DNA of 64,000 bases, from NCBI GenBank assembly GCA_015847255.1, contig JADLZK010008792.1, positions 124,001-188,000 on the forward strand, in the 5' to 3' direction. Shown in pieces: positions 1 through 12,037 of this stretch (positions within the stretch are counted from its first letter, which is position 1; each line of letters opens with the position of its first letter). Origin of the DNA: Hyparrhenia diplandra (taxonomy: Eukaryota > Streptophyta > Magnoliopsida > Poales > Poaceae). The notes under the pieces are model-generated. The model did not search any database and was not told where the DNA came from. It saw only the letters and a list, made by a program, of their open reading frames with translations. The translations under genes were made by a program, and so were the position numbers.

Positions 1-9
1 CTCCTTGGC

Positions 10-240
10 GGCCAATCATCCGCCAGAAGCACGACCTCGGTGGCAAAGCATCCACCGGAACCACCACGACGGCAAAGCATCCGCCGGAAGCAACAAACTC
101 GGTGGCAAAGCATCCACCGTAACCTCCTTGGCGGCCAAGCATCCGCCAGAAACACAACCTTGGTGGCAAAGCATCCACCAAACCCACGGCGGCAAAGCAT
201 CCGCCGGGAACACGACCTGAACACCGGCGGCAAAGCATCC
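10..240. repeat. Short tandem repeat, about 30-bp period
   Basis: About eight degenerate copies of a unit built on the core CAAAGCATCC(A/G)CC recur every 29-36 bases. Copies alternate between CCACC and CCGCC forms, suggesting a two-unit higher-order period of about 60 bases. All frames are open because the repeat is GC-rich, but there is no sign of a real protein. It runs into a GC-rich block at 300-1380. Such arrays occur in untranslated parts of plant retroelements, but no element ends were found here. Confidence 0.75.
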
Positions 241-299
241 GCCCGAACCAACGACATACGACCCAGACTACGGCTACAAAGACACCAACATAACATACC

Positions 300-1420
300 C
301 AGGTGAGGAGAACTGTGAGGCTCAAAAAGGTGCAGCAAGAGGACCTGAACAACCACGCCGAAGCGGACTGCAGTAGTGCTCAAGTGTTGCCTTCAAGAAG
401 GGGATCGACGTCCACGAACGCCGACAACACTACAGAGAACACCAAGGCCTTTCGACCCCAATCTGCAGGGCGTCCTGAAGCTCCCTGACGACGCCTCCAA
501 GAAGGCCAAAGGCGCGGTTGCGCCATCGTCTTCGCTTACCGAGGCTCCAAAGCGATGCCCCAAAGGAGGGCAAGACGCCAAGGCGCCGCCATCGCTCGTC
601 CAGAACTGGAGAGGGCTTTCACCCCGAAGCCAAGCAAGAGCTTCACGCCCCCTTCTTCGCAATGCCTGCGCCGGTGAGATGCCCTGGCACGCTTGCAGCA
701 CCACCACGGAGCCACAGAAGCGCGCCCTGACTGCCCGCGAAGGACGCGTCCAGCAAAGGCCATCTCGGCTCCACCACCACGGCGGCACCGCCACCAGACG
801 CAGACGGACGAAGAAGAAGTAGAACACCGGCCACCGATGGCAGCCGTCCGCGCACGCTTGGCCGTCCACGCGGCAAACCCAACGCCGAAGGGGCTAGCCC
901 GATCCGAGGGCCCCAACCCGTCGGGCCAGCAGCCGGGCACGGGAGCACACGCCCGGACAACGGGCGGGCCGGCGCCGAGCCACCCCCGCCCCGCCAGCCG
1001 TCGCCCAGCAGCGGGAGGCGAAACCGGCCGCAGGGGGGCCGGGATCCGGCCGGCGGGGTCACTGGCGCCCCAGGCCGCCAGCAGGAGGACGCAGATCTGG
1101 AGGTGGGACCGCCGGATCCGGCCCGGCGACCACGGATCCGCCGCGCCCGGACAGCTGCGACGTCGGGGATCGCCGGAGCAGTGGGGAGCGCGTGGAGGGG
1201 AGTGAGGGCGCGGGGGAGAGGGAGGAAGAGGGAGGTGCGACGGCTGCCCAGTTGTGTGGGAGACGCGCTGGCCGCCGTCGCCACGAGCAGGGGGCAGCGG
1301 CGGCGGCCGGAAAGGGCGGCCGGGCGGCGCCTGGGCGGCGGCGGGGAGCCCCGAAGTCGCCCTGCTGGGAGCGTTCGGGGTCACGAGCGTTCTCGATACT
1401 TCGCTTGTTCGCAATGAGCC
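300..1420. other. GC-rich block, unassigned
   Basis: A block of very high GC content is open in several overlapping frames on both strands, the longest being about 296 codons on the minus strand (536-1426). None has recognisable motifs, and the predicted proteins are low-complexity (Pro, Arg, Ala, Ser). The minus strand reads like the 5' end of a transcript: a C/T-rich leader, then a GC-rich stretch. It could be a captured gene 5' end or part of a transposon running off the window. I do not call a gene. Confidence 0.4.
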
Positions 1421-1429
1421 CCTCACAGG

Positions 1430-3483
1430 TCCATGTCACAATACATGATAATCACCTGAATTATGAAGCATTTTATAGCTGCAGTTGCAGCTGAGATACT
1501 ATCTAATTGGCACTACACATTACTCTTTTCAGGAGGTAGAGAAGCAATCTTTCTGACATGGTGAACTCAAAAGCTTTGATTGCTAAGTTTGACAAGCCGA
1601 TGGGAGTTGTCTGTTTCTAGACTGCTCAAGATTGTAATGGTGCACTGAACTCGTGGTCTAGCAACGCTTTTGGACCTGGTGGAAAAAGCTGCTACCAGAT
1701 ACATAAGGAAACTATGATCCACAAGGCGGTGTTGACTGCTCGGCACTCTCCGTTTTGGTTTAGTTGGGTTCCCTTTGTAGTCTGCCGTGTTGTTAAGATA
1801 CTATAATAGTAGGACTCTGAGTTGAGATTATTTAATCTTAACCGGTGCTGTCAAGTGAAAGATTATTTAAATTGAACTATTATTCTGTTTTCTGTCAAAT
1901 GAATTGCTGACGTGGACACAACCATATTTCTCTACCGCCTTATACTATGAATTTGTGTTCTTTGAATTTAATTCATTGGTCGGGTGGCACTTGTCATTAG
2001 GTACACTTCAAACTCATATTTCTTTGTGATTACAAAACAATCCTTAAACAATACCCCTTAATACCCCCGCGCTAATACTTATAACGCGTGCATAAACATA
2101 ACTCATTTCCTTCACGTTCTAAAGCATTCTTCATTCCGCTAATTATATTCACCATTAAATTCAATAGAATTTGTGCTTTGTCATTTAGGTAAACATCTTA
2201 GATGTGACTGTTTTTGTACAAACATTTCGGTCAGTCTAACTCCTATAAAAGAACGAGAAATGTATTCTTTTTAGGACGGAAGGATCCGTAAAGAATTTGG
2301 TTCCAATTTTTAGACTAATGAGCGAGAATATAAAAAAAATATAAAGACATATAAACTGACGTACGATGAGTAGTTCTTTTAGGTGTACGTCGCACGAGCA
2401 TTTCCGATAAGATACTGCCTCTGCCTTTGAACAAATCAAGTTTTAGAGTTGTCTTAAGGCTAAGTTTGCCCGCATTTCTAGGAAAAACTGTTCATAATTA
2501 TGATAATAAATAAGCACCACAGATATTGCTAAGTTTTATAAAGTTAGTTAAACTTTAAAAAGTTTGGCAGACACGTACGGATTCTAGGAATAGATTTGTT
2601 CAGAGAGGCAGAGGGAGTAGAATTAGATAGGTAATTCATTTGATAGAATTAACTTAACTATGACCTAATTTGACCGCCACGTTAGCATGGTCAATATATT
2701 AGTAATATATAAACACAATTTTCAAACCTAAATAATGCTTTCAAGAGAACAATAGTGTAGCCATGGCCATTAACTTGTTATGCTGAAGCTTTTCTTAAGA
2801 TGTAGTACTAGAATAGTACGTTGCATTTTGAGAAGAACAACATTGTATTAAGCCAGTCTACTATTAAGCCAACAAGTGCGTTGCTTTGGGTTCCTCCACG
2901 CCACCATGGCACCACCACCCAACGTGAAACCGAGCTGCATCGTCGTGATGTGGTGTGAAGCCCCTGCATCCGCGCATGCAAGGCTGAGGTGAGACGAGTC
3001 GAGGGCGGCCCCAGGCAGACAGCTACTGTTGCCGCTCCAGCTTTCAGCTAGCGATGCGCCATCCAAGATTCCAGTCGGAAAGGCACTGCAATTCTGCATC
3101 GCCGGTTCAGGTGGCTCAGTGGCTGCAGAGGGGCTCGTGACCTTGAGCAGCCAAACTCAGTGATTTTCATCCATATTCGTATTTTCGCATTGCGTGACAT
3201 CTTTTTATATTTTAAATATGTTATTATTTTGAAATCTTGCTATTAACTACAGTGGTTCCTGTTGCTGCATCACATATCTTATGAAGTCATGAATCTCGGT
3301 TCAATTTTTCAAATTTTATTCTGGTTGACTGCTATAGTTTTGTACTTGTGTTGAAACTCTACTTTTTGACTGCATCACATATTCTTGTTTTAATTATGAT
3401 ATCAATGTCCAGAGCAATCTATCTGAACAAGATTTTTGGATTCCTTAAATGTCATTTCGTTTTTACTGTACTATTGCTCCTAG
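1430..3483. other. AT-rich spacer, no supported gene
   Basis: Mostly AT-rich with stops in all frames. 2850-3120 is a GC-richer island open on the minus strand (2848-3099, 83 codons) with no recognisable domain; it could be a gene relic. A TTTTTAGGACGGAAGG motif near 2267 resembles the inner part of a Stowaway MITE terminus, but no paired end was seen. Confidence 0.5.
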
Positions 3484-4556
3484 CACTACTACATAACTGA
3501 ACTTTGGTGGCGGGCAAAATCGATTTTCGGTAGCGGTTTTTGCCCGCCACCGAGGTAGGGTCACGGAAAATAAGGAACCGGTGGCGGTTTTTTACCCGCC
3601 ACCGTTAATCAAAATAAAAAAATAAAAAAATAAAAAACCCAGATCGAACCCTAATGGGCCCGATCTGGGCCGCCGCCATGAGCAGATCCGGTGGGGTGGA
3701 GGCCGGATCTGCCCTCCCCACCACCGGATCCAACCTCCACGCTGCCGGATCGGCGGGTGGAGGAGCCGCCGCCGGGATCGAAAGATCCGCCGCGGGCTTC
3801 GAAGATCCGCCGCCCCGAGCACGGAAGATCGTGGTCGGGAAGCCAGATCGAGGGTGGGGTCGCCGGGATCCGCCTTTTGTCGCTGGATCCCGCCCGCGCC
3901 GCCGCCCTGGACCTCGCCGCCCGGAGGAGGAGGGCAGCCGGATCCCGCCCGCGCTCGGCTGCCACCGCGCCGCCCGGAGGAGGCCGGGATCTGGCCGCCC
4001 TGCTCCTCGTCCTGCCGCCGCGTCGGGGCCGCTAGAAGCCACGCTGTCGGGCCCGCCCGGCTGGATCTCGCGGCGCCGCCGGCCCGGACCAGAGGAGGAG
4101 AGGGAAGTGTCGGGGGGGGAGGGAAGTGTGGTGCCGGGTCGCCGCGGGAGGGAGAGGTAAGTGGTCCGGGAGGGGAGGGAAGGGGTGTCGGGATAGGGGA
4201 GAGAAGGGGGTGCACGGGAGTTAGGATTAGGGTTTCAGTCCGCGTATATATACAAGGAAATAGTTCTTGGGCTGGAAATGGGCCATTTGGGCCTCGATTA
4301 TCCGTGGCGGGCCAATTACAAAAACCGCCATGGTTAAACTATTTACCGTGGCGGTTATTTTACAATGCCCGCCACGGTTGATTAACCGTGGCGGTTATTT
4401 TAAAATGTCCGCCATGGTTAATCGATTAACCGTGGCGGTGTTTTTTTTTCCCCGGCCGGAGGGGGTGCTAGGCCACCTATTTTCCGTGGCAGTTTCTCAA
4501 ATGCCCGCCACGGAAAATAAAATCGAACACCACGTAAAATCAATTTTGTAGTAGTG
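3484..4556. mobile_element. Non-autonomous CACTA (En/Spm-type) transposon with GC-rich cargo
   Basis: The element starts CACTACTACA and ends TGTAGTAGTG, a perfect 10-bp terminal inverted repeat of CACTA type. Both subterminal regions carry repeated GTGGCGG/CCGCCAC motifs in both orientations (3505-3605 and 4300-4520), as expected for CACTA transposase binding regions. Flanking triplets are TAG and CAG, so a 3-bp target duplication is imperfect. The interior (3640-4160) is GC-rich and open on both strands without a transposase; it looks like captured gene 5' sequence, but I recognise no product. A leader-like stretch with a TATA-like TATATATAC lies at 4244-4252. Confidence 0.85.
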
Positions 4557-4559
4557 CAG

Positions 4560-4605
4560 GAGGACACAGTCGTAGCGGCCACAGTCGTAGCGGCCACAGG
4601 AGGAG
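4560..4605. repeat. Small tandem repeat beside the CACTA end
   Basis: Two exact copies of ACAGTCGTAGCGGCC lie in tandem, flanked on both sides by AGGAGGAC-like sequence. Probably a local slippage product. Confidence 0.6.
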
Positions 4606-6917
4606 GACATGCATGATTGCATATATGAACATGACGATCTACGGTCGATGAACCTCAAAGTATTGACATGGAGAATTATTGCAACTTCTTACAACCAAGT
4701 GAGCAGGAAGAAACTGACGATGTTAGGCAAAAACTTGGTACTTAATTAGAAGGCTCTTGCTTAGCCTGAACTGGCAGCAGTAGACATGATGGAGGTCTTC
4801 ATCCTCTTAGTTTCAGAAGGATCTCGGAGAACTCTAAAACATCGATCTGTTTATGTTGACTGGGTCGACGATGCAGCGGAGAGTTGGCATTGAACTAGTG
4901 TATGACACTAGATCGATTGATGCATATCCAATCGCACTGTGGTGGTTATGTGACTATCCAAATAGAACTTTGCCTACATACAATTTACTGTGTAATCGTG
5001 ATAGAATGTAGGATAAGTCTAAGTAGAACTGTAGAAATACATATAAATCATGGAAGCTACATATCGAACACCTATCCACACTCTGAAAACTTGCGGCCTT
5101 CTCAATTCTCATTCAGAACACTGCTTCCGCTAGCTAGCTGCTTTAATTTGTGTTGAGGCCAGAGCAGCACTGCACGCACCAAATCAATCACGTCTCATCA
5201 GCTGCATGCTTGCATTGCTGACGGAAGAAGCCGTTTGCCGGCCTCATTATAATGCAAGGACATGCATTATGATAAGGTGCATGCTGCTGTGCAGAGCCGG
5301 AACGGCCTCATTATGATTAAACGGCCTCATTCACTCACCTACTACGCGGCAGGCGCAACTCCATTCAATAATCACCTACTATGTACCCCTGACGGTTATA
5401 ATGCAAGGACATGCATGCATGTGTGTGCCCATCAGTTTTGCAAGAGCCGTTTGCATGTTGCACATCGCTCCCACCTACCACATGAATCTGTGTGTATATA
5501 TATCCAGTGGATCGGCAACCTGCAGGCATGCATCTATCCCGGCCTTGCATTGCATTGGTGAGTCCAAACCCGCCTTGCTGGGTCTCCGATCTTGTGCCTG
5601 ACCATCTTTGCTGCCATGCAGACGTATGTTATATATATAGCCGCTTGTGCCTTCCTCGATTCATTCCCAGCTGAGTTTGTAGCTTGCATTGGTTCATTCC
5701 CACCTAGCTTGCAAATCTCCATCTGATCATCAGGAGAACGAACACACGGTACGGTAGCGTCAGGCCAAGGTATGCTTAATTAATACTCCAAAGCTAGGGA
5801 TGCTTTATTAAGTGATGGCGAGGGAATTTGCGTACACTGCACGTACGTGTAGACATCACCGTAGTATGTTCACCGCATCAGGAGAACTCCCTGGTTCTTC
5901 TCATGGTTCCTCTTCCTGGCCTGCATGCTTGTATGATGCGTGACGGGTCGAGTTGGTACTGAACCAGTGTATAAATGACACTTTCATTGATGAATATCCA
6001 GTAGCCTAGCTTGTGATCGATGATCATGCATTTGACTCTGTATATGTTCAGCTTTGGTCCAAGCTATTAATTTACTAAAGCGGCTTGCCAAGATGACCGG
6101 TACTGAACTTGTGTAGAAATGGCACTTCCATTGATGAATATCCAGTATCCCTGTGATGATCATTAGACTCTATATGTTGAGCTTTGGTTCAAGCTATTTA
6201 CTAAACCGGCTTGCCAAGATGGCCACGTTTAAAAACAAAAGCTGTCGGATGTATGTACTATCAAGAATTCCCATTCAGTCTAGACTAAACCTGCAGCCTT
6301 GTTATTCGGCAAGCACCTCCTTCAGTTAACTGGAATTCCATAAGTACATTCAGTTTCCGCCTAACACAGTAGCACTGCTGCTGGTAAACTGCTTCGTGTT
6401 TCACAAGTGCATTCAGCGATCACACCAAGCCAAGTGCACGCACCAATGTGTACGTCTTATCTTTGTCACTTGAGCCGATCTGTACGGCGCCCGGCAGTTA
6501 CAATGCAAGAACGAACACGTATTGTGCCAGCTGCTGCTTGCTTTGCGTTGAGTTCCATTCAAATCTCTATGCCCCTTGATTCAGTTTGCACCATTTAAAG
6601 TTTGCATCCTCGTCTAATTGCAGACGTGTGTTGATACAAGTGCTAAATCTATCCCCCTCCTCTAAATTTCTGTTTGGAAAACAACGAAGTGTATAAAAGA
6701 AATCTACAATACTTGAAGCTGGTTGCGTTATGCAAAATAGAATGGTTGTCCATCCTCCCTAATATGCATGTGTTTTTGTTCTTATTAGATTGCAGACGCA
6801 GCGCAGTCACGAATACGGTGCAAGCGGAAAGAGGACTCAGTTCTTCGGTACGTAATTAATCTCTGTGTACTACTATATGTAAGGCATAGCATAGCTATCT
6901 GTCACCCTGTACTCTAT
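4606..6917. other. Spacer with decayed internal duplications
   Basis: No supported ORF. A motif TTGATGAATATCCAGTA occurs at about 5986-6002 and 6132-6148, with a weaker relative near 4917. A partner motif, GCTTTGGT(C/T)CAAGCTATT, follows at 6051 and 6181. TATAATGCAAGGACATGCAT occurs near 5250 and 5398, with a weaker form near 6500. These show several old local duplications. Clustered GCATGC and CATGCA motifs and short TATATATA tracts suggest promoter-like DNA, but no gene can be tied to them. Confidence 0.5.
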
Positions 6918-7228
6918 ATGACCACCTTGGTTGATTGACTTGCAGCTGCCGTAAAGTTAACAAGCTCTCTAAACTAGTGTACATTTGCTCTATGGTGGGG
7001 ATCGTAATTATGGTCTTCTGGTACATGGGCGGGTGTCCTCTAAATGTCGCGTTGATTGTCACCAAGCTTTTGTCGGTGTACACCATCACCGTAATCTTAG
7101 CATTGCCGAGGTAATTAAGCAAACAATTATTGCTTATTAGATCATGAAATATTAAAATGACCAGTAAGAGCGAGTTTCTAACATATATTGAAAATATGCA
7201 TGGTGAATTTGTAACCCATTTTCCCTCC
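6918..7228 (+). pseudogene. SERINC gene fragment abutting the palindrome
   Basis: This piece matches 15181-15482 of the right-arm SERINC pseudogene in the same orientation, including the stretch encoding VGIVIMVFWYMGGCP and the following intron-like sequence. Homology stops at AACCCATT, exactly where the outer edge of the palindrome's left arm begins. It is therefore an extra partial copy, in direct orientation to the right arm and inverted relative to the left arm. Confidence 0.75.
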
Positions 7229-7481
7229 TCTCAGTTCGCACGGGCTCCATGGCACTCTGTCCTCCTTGTGTATTGTCCGTCTCGGTTCGCTGATGCTCTA
7301 GGGCTGGGGATTCTCGTGGCAGCCCATTGCTGCCCGTCCCAAATCTCCCAAGCTCTTTGTCACAAGATTCATCACCGAGCTGCTGACCACGTAGTCCTCC
7401 AAAGAAGTTTCCAAGCGGCTGTTGAAGCCAATCTATTCCAGTCAGAACACCTTGCAAGGAGTACCACCACTGCAGGTACAC
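7229..7481 (-). other. Conserved open segment at the arm tip, product unknown
   Basis: On the minus strand a frame stays open from about 7481 to 7152 and includes LQQPLGNFFGGLRGQQLGDE. The same DNA is present in the right arm (16480-16690) and in the third copy (32880-33000, reading ENFFGGMASISSVMS), but the reading frame is not conserved among them. I do not recognise it, and it does not match the usual SERINC C-terminus. It may be a 3' untranslated region or part of a neighbouring gene carried along with the duplication. Confidence 0.4.
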
Positions 7482-7559
7482 ACATTTATCTATGGATCAA
7501 TAAGTAGCTACAATATGTATGTTCTTTGTAGCAAAAGATAAAGTAAAAAAACAGAAAAG

Positions 7560-9690
7560 AACTCTATGCATGATGCTATGAGTGACCCTTGCGATAGGCC
7601 AAGAAAACTTGATGGGATTTACTGATCATCTAACTTATCCAATAATGTTACTGCTAGGCCCTTGTTAACGATATGGTCGCCTGTCCTCGTCCAACCGACA
7701 TCCATGCTCCACCTAATGTGAAATGCAAAATATGAACTTGCAGCCAAGAACAAAAACAAATGTCACTTCAATCTAATCGTTGGTGTTAGGTTCATGTCTT
7801 ACCTTTCTGATACATGGTGTGTGTCCCAGCCAAGAAACAACATGCCGAAATACATGGAGCCCATAACAAAGACAAAATGGAAAAAACCGTACCCATATGG
7901 CACATCATTTTCCAACTCTACTATGTTCATGAACTGCAAACATTCAAGCCATATTTTATTTAAATGGTTCAAAAACCATTTCACACAATTCTATTGATTT
8001 GATGATTTGGTTAGTTCGAGCGAACAACATACCTGTATACATTGGTCAGTGCTGCCCATCGAAAAAACAACTACAGTTACGCTGATCAGTCCAACAATAA
8101 AACTCTGCCAATATTAGAATATTAATGATATATCACACTAGATAAGATATATAGAGACAATGACATAATATTAATTATGAGTGTACTTACAATTATCGTT
8201 AACTACTTTACACCTGAACCAGTGTAGCAGTTGCTTGTCCTGGGCTCGCTATTATTGAGGTGAAATTTCATATGCAAAGAAAATAACAGAGTTAGTTGTG
8301 TGTCATATAAAAAAAAAGCGACGCAATCTAATAGACAACCACATCATTCAAGCAGAAATAAGAATGCATATTTTACCTTTTAATTGCTGACCAACATAGA
8401 ATACAATGTATACACCAATTAGCAGTGGCTCCATGTAAAATCCCTTGGCCTAAATTAGGTGTACAAAGGGTTACAAATTCACAGTGCATATTTTCAATAT
8501 ATGTCACAAACTCGCTCTTACTCTGGTCATTTTAACATTTCATTATCTAATAAGCAATAAGTGTTTACTTAATTACCCTGGTAAATGCTAAGATTGCGGT
8601 CACAATGTACACCGACAAAGAATGTTGACAATCAGTACGACATTTAGAGGACAACCGTCCATGTACCAGAAGACCATAATTACGATCCCCACCATAGAGC
8701 AAATGTACGCTAGTTTAGAGAGGTTGTTCACTTTACAAAGGCTACAAGTCAATCAACCAAGGTGGTCATATAAAAATAATCAAACAAAGGTTTGAGAAAA
8801 CATGCATATTCAGCAAGACGCATAAAAAGAAACTTACTTACTACGAAAATTTACTTCGCACCATCTGGAATTCAGCTGTGTGATACACCTTATCACACTT
8901 ATCAGCTAAATGAAAAGAAACAGCCTGCTCAATTCCAAAAACAAGATAAAAGAATAACCACCACACATGTTAGTTACTGAAAACAAAGAAAAAAAAACAA
9001 ATGCTGAGAATAACTTATGTGAGCTCGGTACCCTGCTCCAAAAGGTGCAACTTTCCCTGAAAATATTTCAACCAATAATGTCATCAGTATCTGGTGGTGC
9101 AATTTTCATTCAACTTACAAGTTGTTAGATGGGTAAAGTAACTGACCGTAGAGTTTGGTCACGTCGGTTGGTGCAAATATAGAGAAAATGAAGCAACCCG
9201 CTAGGAAGAGCATCTTTCACACCCAACACTTGGAGTGCCACGAGTTTCTAACATCCTGTACTGGTGTACACGGTAGAGAGGAACATACTAAAAAAAGAGC
9301 TTATGGACATTTATTGTTAAGGCTAAAACAAAGGAATTGATGAAAACAAGCAAAATGTTTATTCCTAGGGTTAAAATTTGGTCGAGGATATGAATAAAGT
9401 AAAGCTGACCATCACGACGGCTTCAACTACCAAGCAGGCACGATTGCCATGACAACCACCCAGTTGCTGTCTCCGAAAGAATGGTGTGGGTTTTCCCTTA
9501 ACCCCAAGTGATGAAAATGGCGCTAAGAAATAGCACCCCGTAGACATAATGGGCTCCCATTGGGCCCATGTGGTGATACAAGTAACACCACCACATAGAC
9601 GTCAGGGACAACTAGCCAGCCACCACCATTCCTCTCAGTGCCCATCATGTCGGCTGCCTCCATTATCTGAGTCCAATTTTTTCTGAGAAT
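7560..9690 (-). pseudogene. SERINC-family (serine incorporator) pseudogene, left arm
   Basis: Serine incorporators are multi-pass membrane proteins of the TMS1 family. On the minus strand, pieces matching the plant family appear in order from about 9690 down to 7620: an N-terminal MEAADMMGTERN stretch, a MFLSTVYT segment, FAPTDVTKLYG, then MVGIVIMVFWYMDGCP at about 8690. The best piece is NDVPYGYGFFHFVF, followed by MGSMYFGMLFLGWDTHH (7910-7820). A degenerate VGWTRT...IVN tail ends it at about 7650. Frames shift and stops intervene, and introns separate the pieces. It sits wholly inside the left arm and reads away from the palindrome centre. It is almost certainly non-coding now. Confidence 0.8.
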
Positions 9691-11139
9691 GAGGAAGAAC
9701 AAAACAATACATTTTTGCTAGTTCATTGCATGAATAACTTGAAATAATTGAGATTATTTCATGCTAAAATATAATAAAGGAGAAACTTTATGTTACTTAA
9801 CCATTAAATTTACTCCCACAACTACATTTCAACATTTATATACAATACTAGTTTAATCAAAAGGAGACAGTATTAATTCCATGACAATAAAATATTATGT
9901 GATTGAAACAAGCTTGTTAAAGCTACGTGGAAGAATGTATTATGGAATAGAGCACACAACATGCGTGGATGTAAAAACCGAATATATATATACTACTAGT
10001 GCTGTGTCCAGCTATATTCGTCATCAGCCAGCTTGTTATATAGGAGTGTGTGCGGTCGTAAAGAAGATGTTGGATGGTCTTGCATGGACTTGAGATGGAA
10101 ATCCATGGTGTGGAGCATGCAGTGTCAAGAAGACAGGGAGTGTGCCATATATGTTTGATTAGCAAAGATGACCACGACTTAGTTTGTGGAAGCAGGAAAT
10201 GGCTGCTGCTAATAAAATGAAGAGTGTGGCTAGTGGATGGGTGTTGAGTAGATCAAAGCAAGCCGGACACACAGTTCAGCAGAGATACAGGAAGTAAAGA
10301 GGCGAGATTAGTAATATTTTGAGGACTAGTGTTTTTGTTCCGAGACTGAGCTAGAGCTTTTGTAAGAGGATTTTTTAACAATCTTGGGATAATTATTAAT
10401 GGTATATGGTCACTATTCGGTAAATTTGTATTACAGGGTGTGACAGCTACTATTATGCGTTAATTTTTAAATAGTTCATGGTCACAATAGTTGTTTTATG
10501 AGCATTCCTGAGATAAAGATGTAGCGTTAGCACAAGCATTATACTAGTCCATGTAATTCCCAAATCACTACGAATTCTCATTTACACCAATTAAATTTAT
10601 AACTGACACTTAAATAGAAGTACTAAGTACTAATATATGGTTCAACATGATGTAATGAGCAATAAATCTACATACACATGCATGGGTACATACAGGGATG
10701 GAGATGATGTGATGGAGACGCATTAGTAGGACCACAACATGCAACCATGTAAGTACCAAACCTTATGCACTTAATTACCTAAAGCAGGCAATCCGCTTGC
10801 AGTGGACTTATGTGAAACACTTAATTTGAATATGTTTCCCCGTATCTCTCTCGAATCTAGTAGCTAGCTTTTAGCTACACACACAAAAAAAACCCTAGTA
10901 ACTAGCTAAAATTGGCTCAATCCGCAGCTCAATTATTAAAGTGTCGTGTATAAGCTGCTTGTGGTGCACAGACCAAGGTAGTCATTCAATCTAAGTAATT
11001 CGGTGGTTTCTCCCCTTGGTACCACGCGAAGTAGCTAGAGCCATCCGCATGGCAGCATGCCAACCACAGCCCGTGCCCCACTCACTACTCTTTTTTTTTT
11101 GCCAAAAAATCCTAATACATCACATAAAGATCGATCAAA

Positions 11140-11180
11140 AAATGGAGGGATAACACCTGTGGTCTTGTACGACGCGGCTG
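11140..11180. repeat. MITE-like end inside the left arm
   Basis: A TGGAGGGATAAC-like stretch mirrors TACTCCCTCCGTTTTT at about 12839-12854 in the right arm. It resembles a Stowaway (Tc1/mariner MITE) terminus. No partner end was found in either arm, so it is at most a remnant present before the inverted duplication. Confidence 0.35.
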
Positions 11181-11963
11181 ATACCGGCTGAGACCTGAGA
11201 GCTGCGGGAGGTCGTCATGACACAGGTTCATGTGTGCGATCGGCAGAGAGCTAGGCTTAGCAAGCACAAAGCAGCTGGCCGGACGTGGCCAGAATATATA
11301 TATAGTGGTCACGGAAGGCAAAAGTCGACGCCGATGGTCGAGTCGAACAGCCGCAGACGCTACACACTCTCAACTAAAAAGAGTTTATAGGAACTGGCTA
11401 AGAAGATCCACTCCTTGCTTATCGGCCCCTATGAGTGTATGTTGCTAGCTTGTCTAATCGGCAACTTGACAATGCATGCATATGGTGCTGATTTGTGACC
11501 ACTGACACTGACAACGGCATAGCATGCTACAACGAAATATACAGGGAAGGCAAGGGACATTGTGCTTATTTATATTTCATCACCAACGTAACTGTATCTT
11601 TGCAAGTTGCAGCAATAGTGTAACTTGCAAACCATGTCTATACACTTCCAGCAGTATATCATCGTCAACTTCCAGCAGCACATCGCCTTCCAGCTACCAT
11701 TGTTTGCCTGTCTCCTCGACATTGTTACAAATGCCAATCATGCCTGTTAACCGCCTGATGCACAAACCAGAGAGAGGGAGAGAGGTGCAATTCACTCGTC
11801 AGTAGCTGCCACCATTGTTTGCTTGTCTCTAGGACATTGTTGCAAACACGAACGACGCCTGTCGGGCTGTCGTACTAGGGTAATATTAAGCTTCCACCGG
11901 ATCATGTGACCGAGATTGTTGGCTACCTCTTTGCAATCGACCTGACCGAGTGCATCTGCTTTC

Positions 11964-12037
11964 ACCGTTGCGGACTTGGCCAAACTCCAAAACTAGAGTC
12001 ACCATCACGATGGCCACGACTTCCATGCACCGTGCGA
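11964..12037. other. Central spacer of the palindrome
   Basis: About 75 bases separate the inverted arms. Pairing breaks down after TGCATCTGCTTTC on the left and resumes at the reverse complement of TGCATCCGCTTTC on the right. Partial matches (TTGGCC and GTGGCC) suggest the original spacer was even smaller. With so short a spacer, a transcript through the region would fold into a long hairpin. Confidence 0.8.

Larger units (their letters stand above)
7229..11963 (-). repeat. Left arm of a ~9.4-kb inverted repeat
   Basis: The reverse complement of this arm matches 12038-16699 plus 20181-20205 along its whole length. Checkpoints read by eye include the arm tips (7240-7480 against 16500-16690), the SERINC exons, the 9900-10200 against 13780-14050 stretch, and the inner part (11524-11805 against 12180-12470). 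Sampled stretches differ by scattered substitutions and small indels, so the duplication is not brand-new. Confidence 0.92.

Noticed and set aside
10..240. CRISPR-like repeat array
   Set aside because: Repeats are degenerate, spacers are not unique, and the genome is that of a plant.
536..1426. Long minus-strand ORF of 296 codons
   Set aside because: Very high GC content makes stops rare in all frames. The protein is low-complexity with no motif, and overlapping frames are equally open.
2848..3099. 83-codon minus-strand ORF
   Set aside because: Isolated, with no motif and no neighbouring exon that would make a gene.
3592..4215. Minus-strand ORF of 207 codons in the CACTA interior
   Set aside because: Several overlapping GC-rich frames on both strands are equally open; no domain is seen. 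Treated as transposon cargo.
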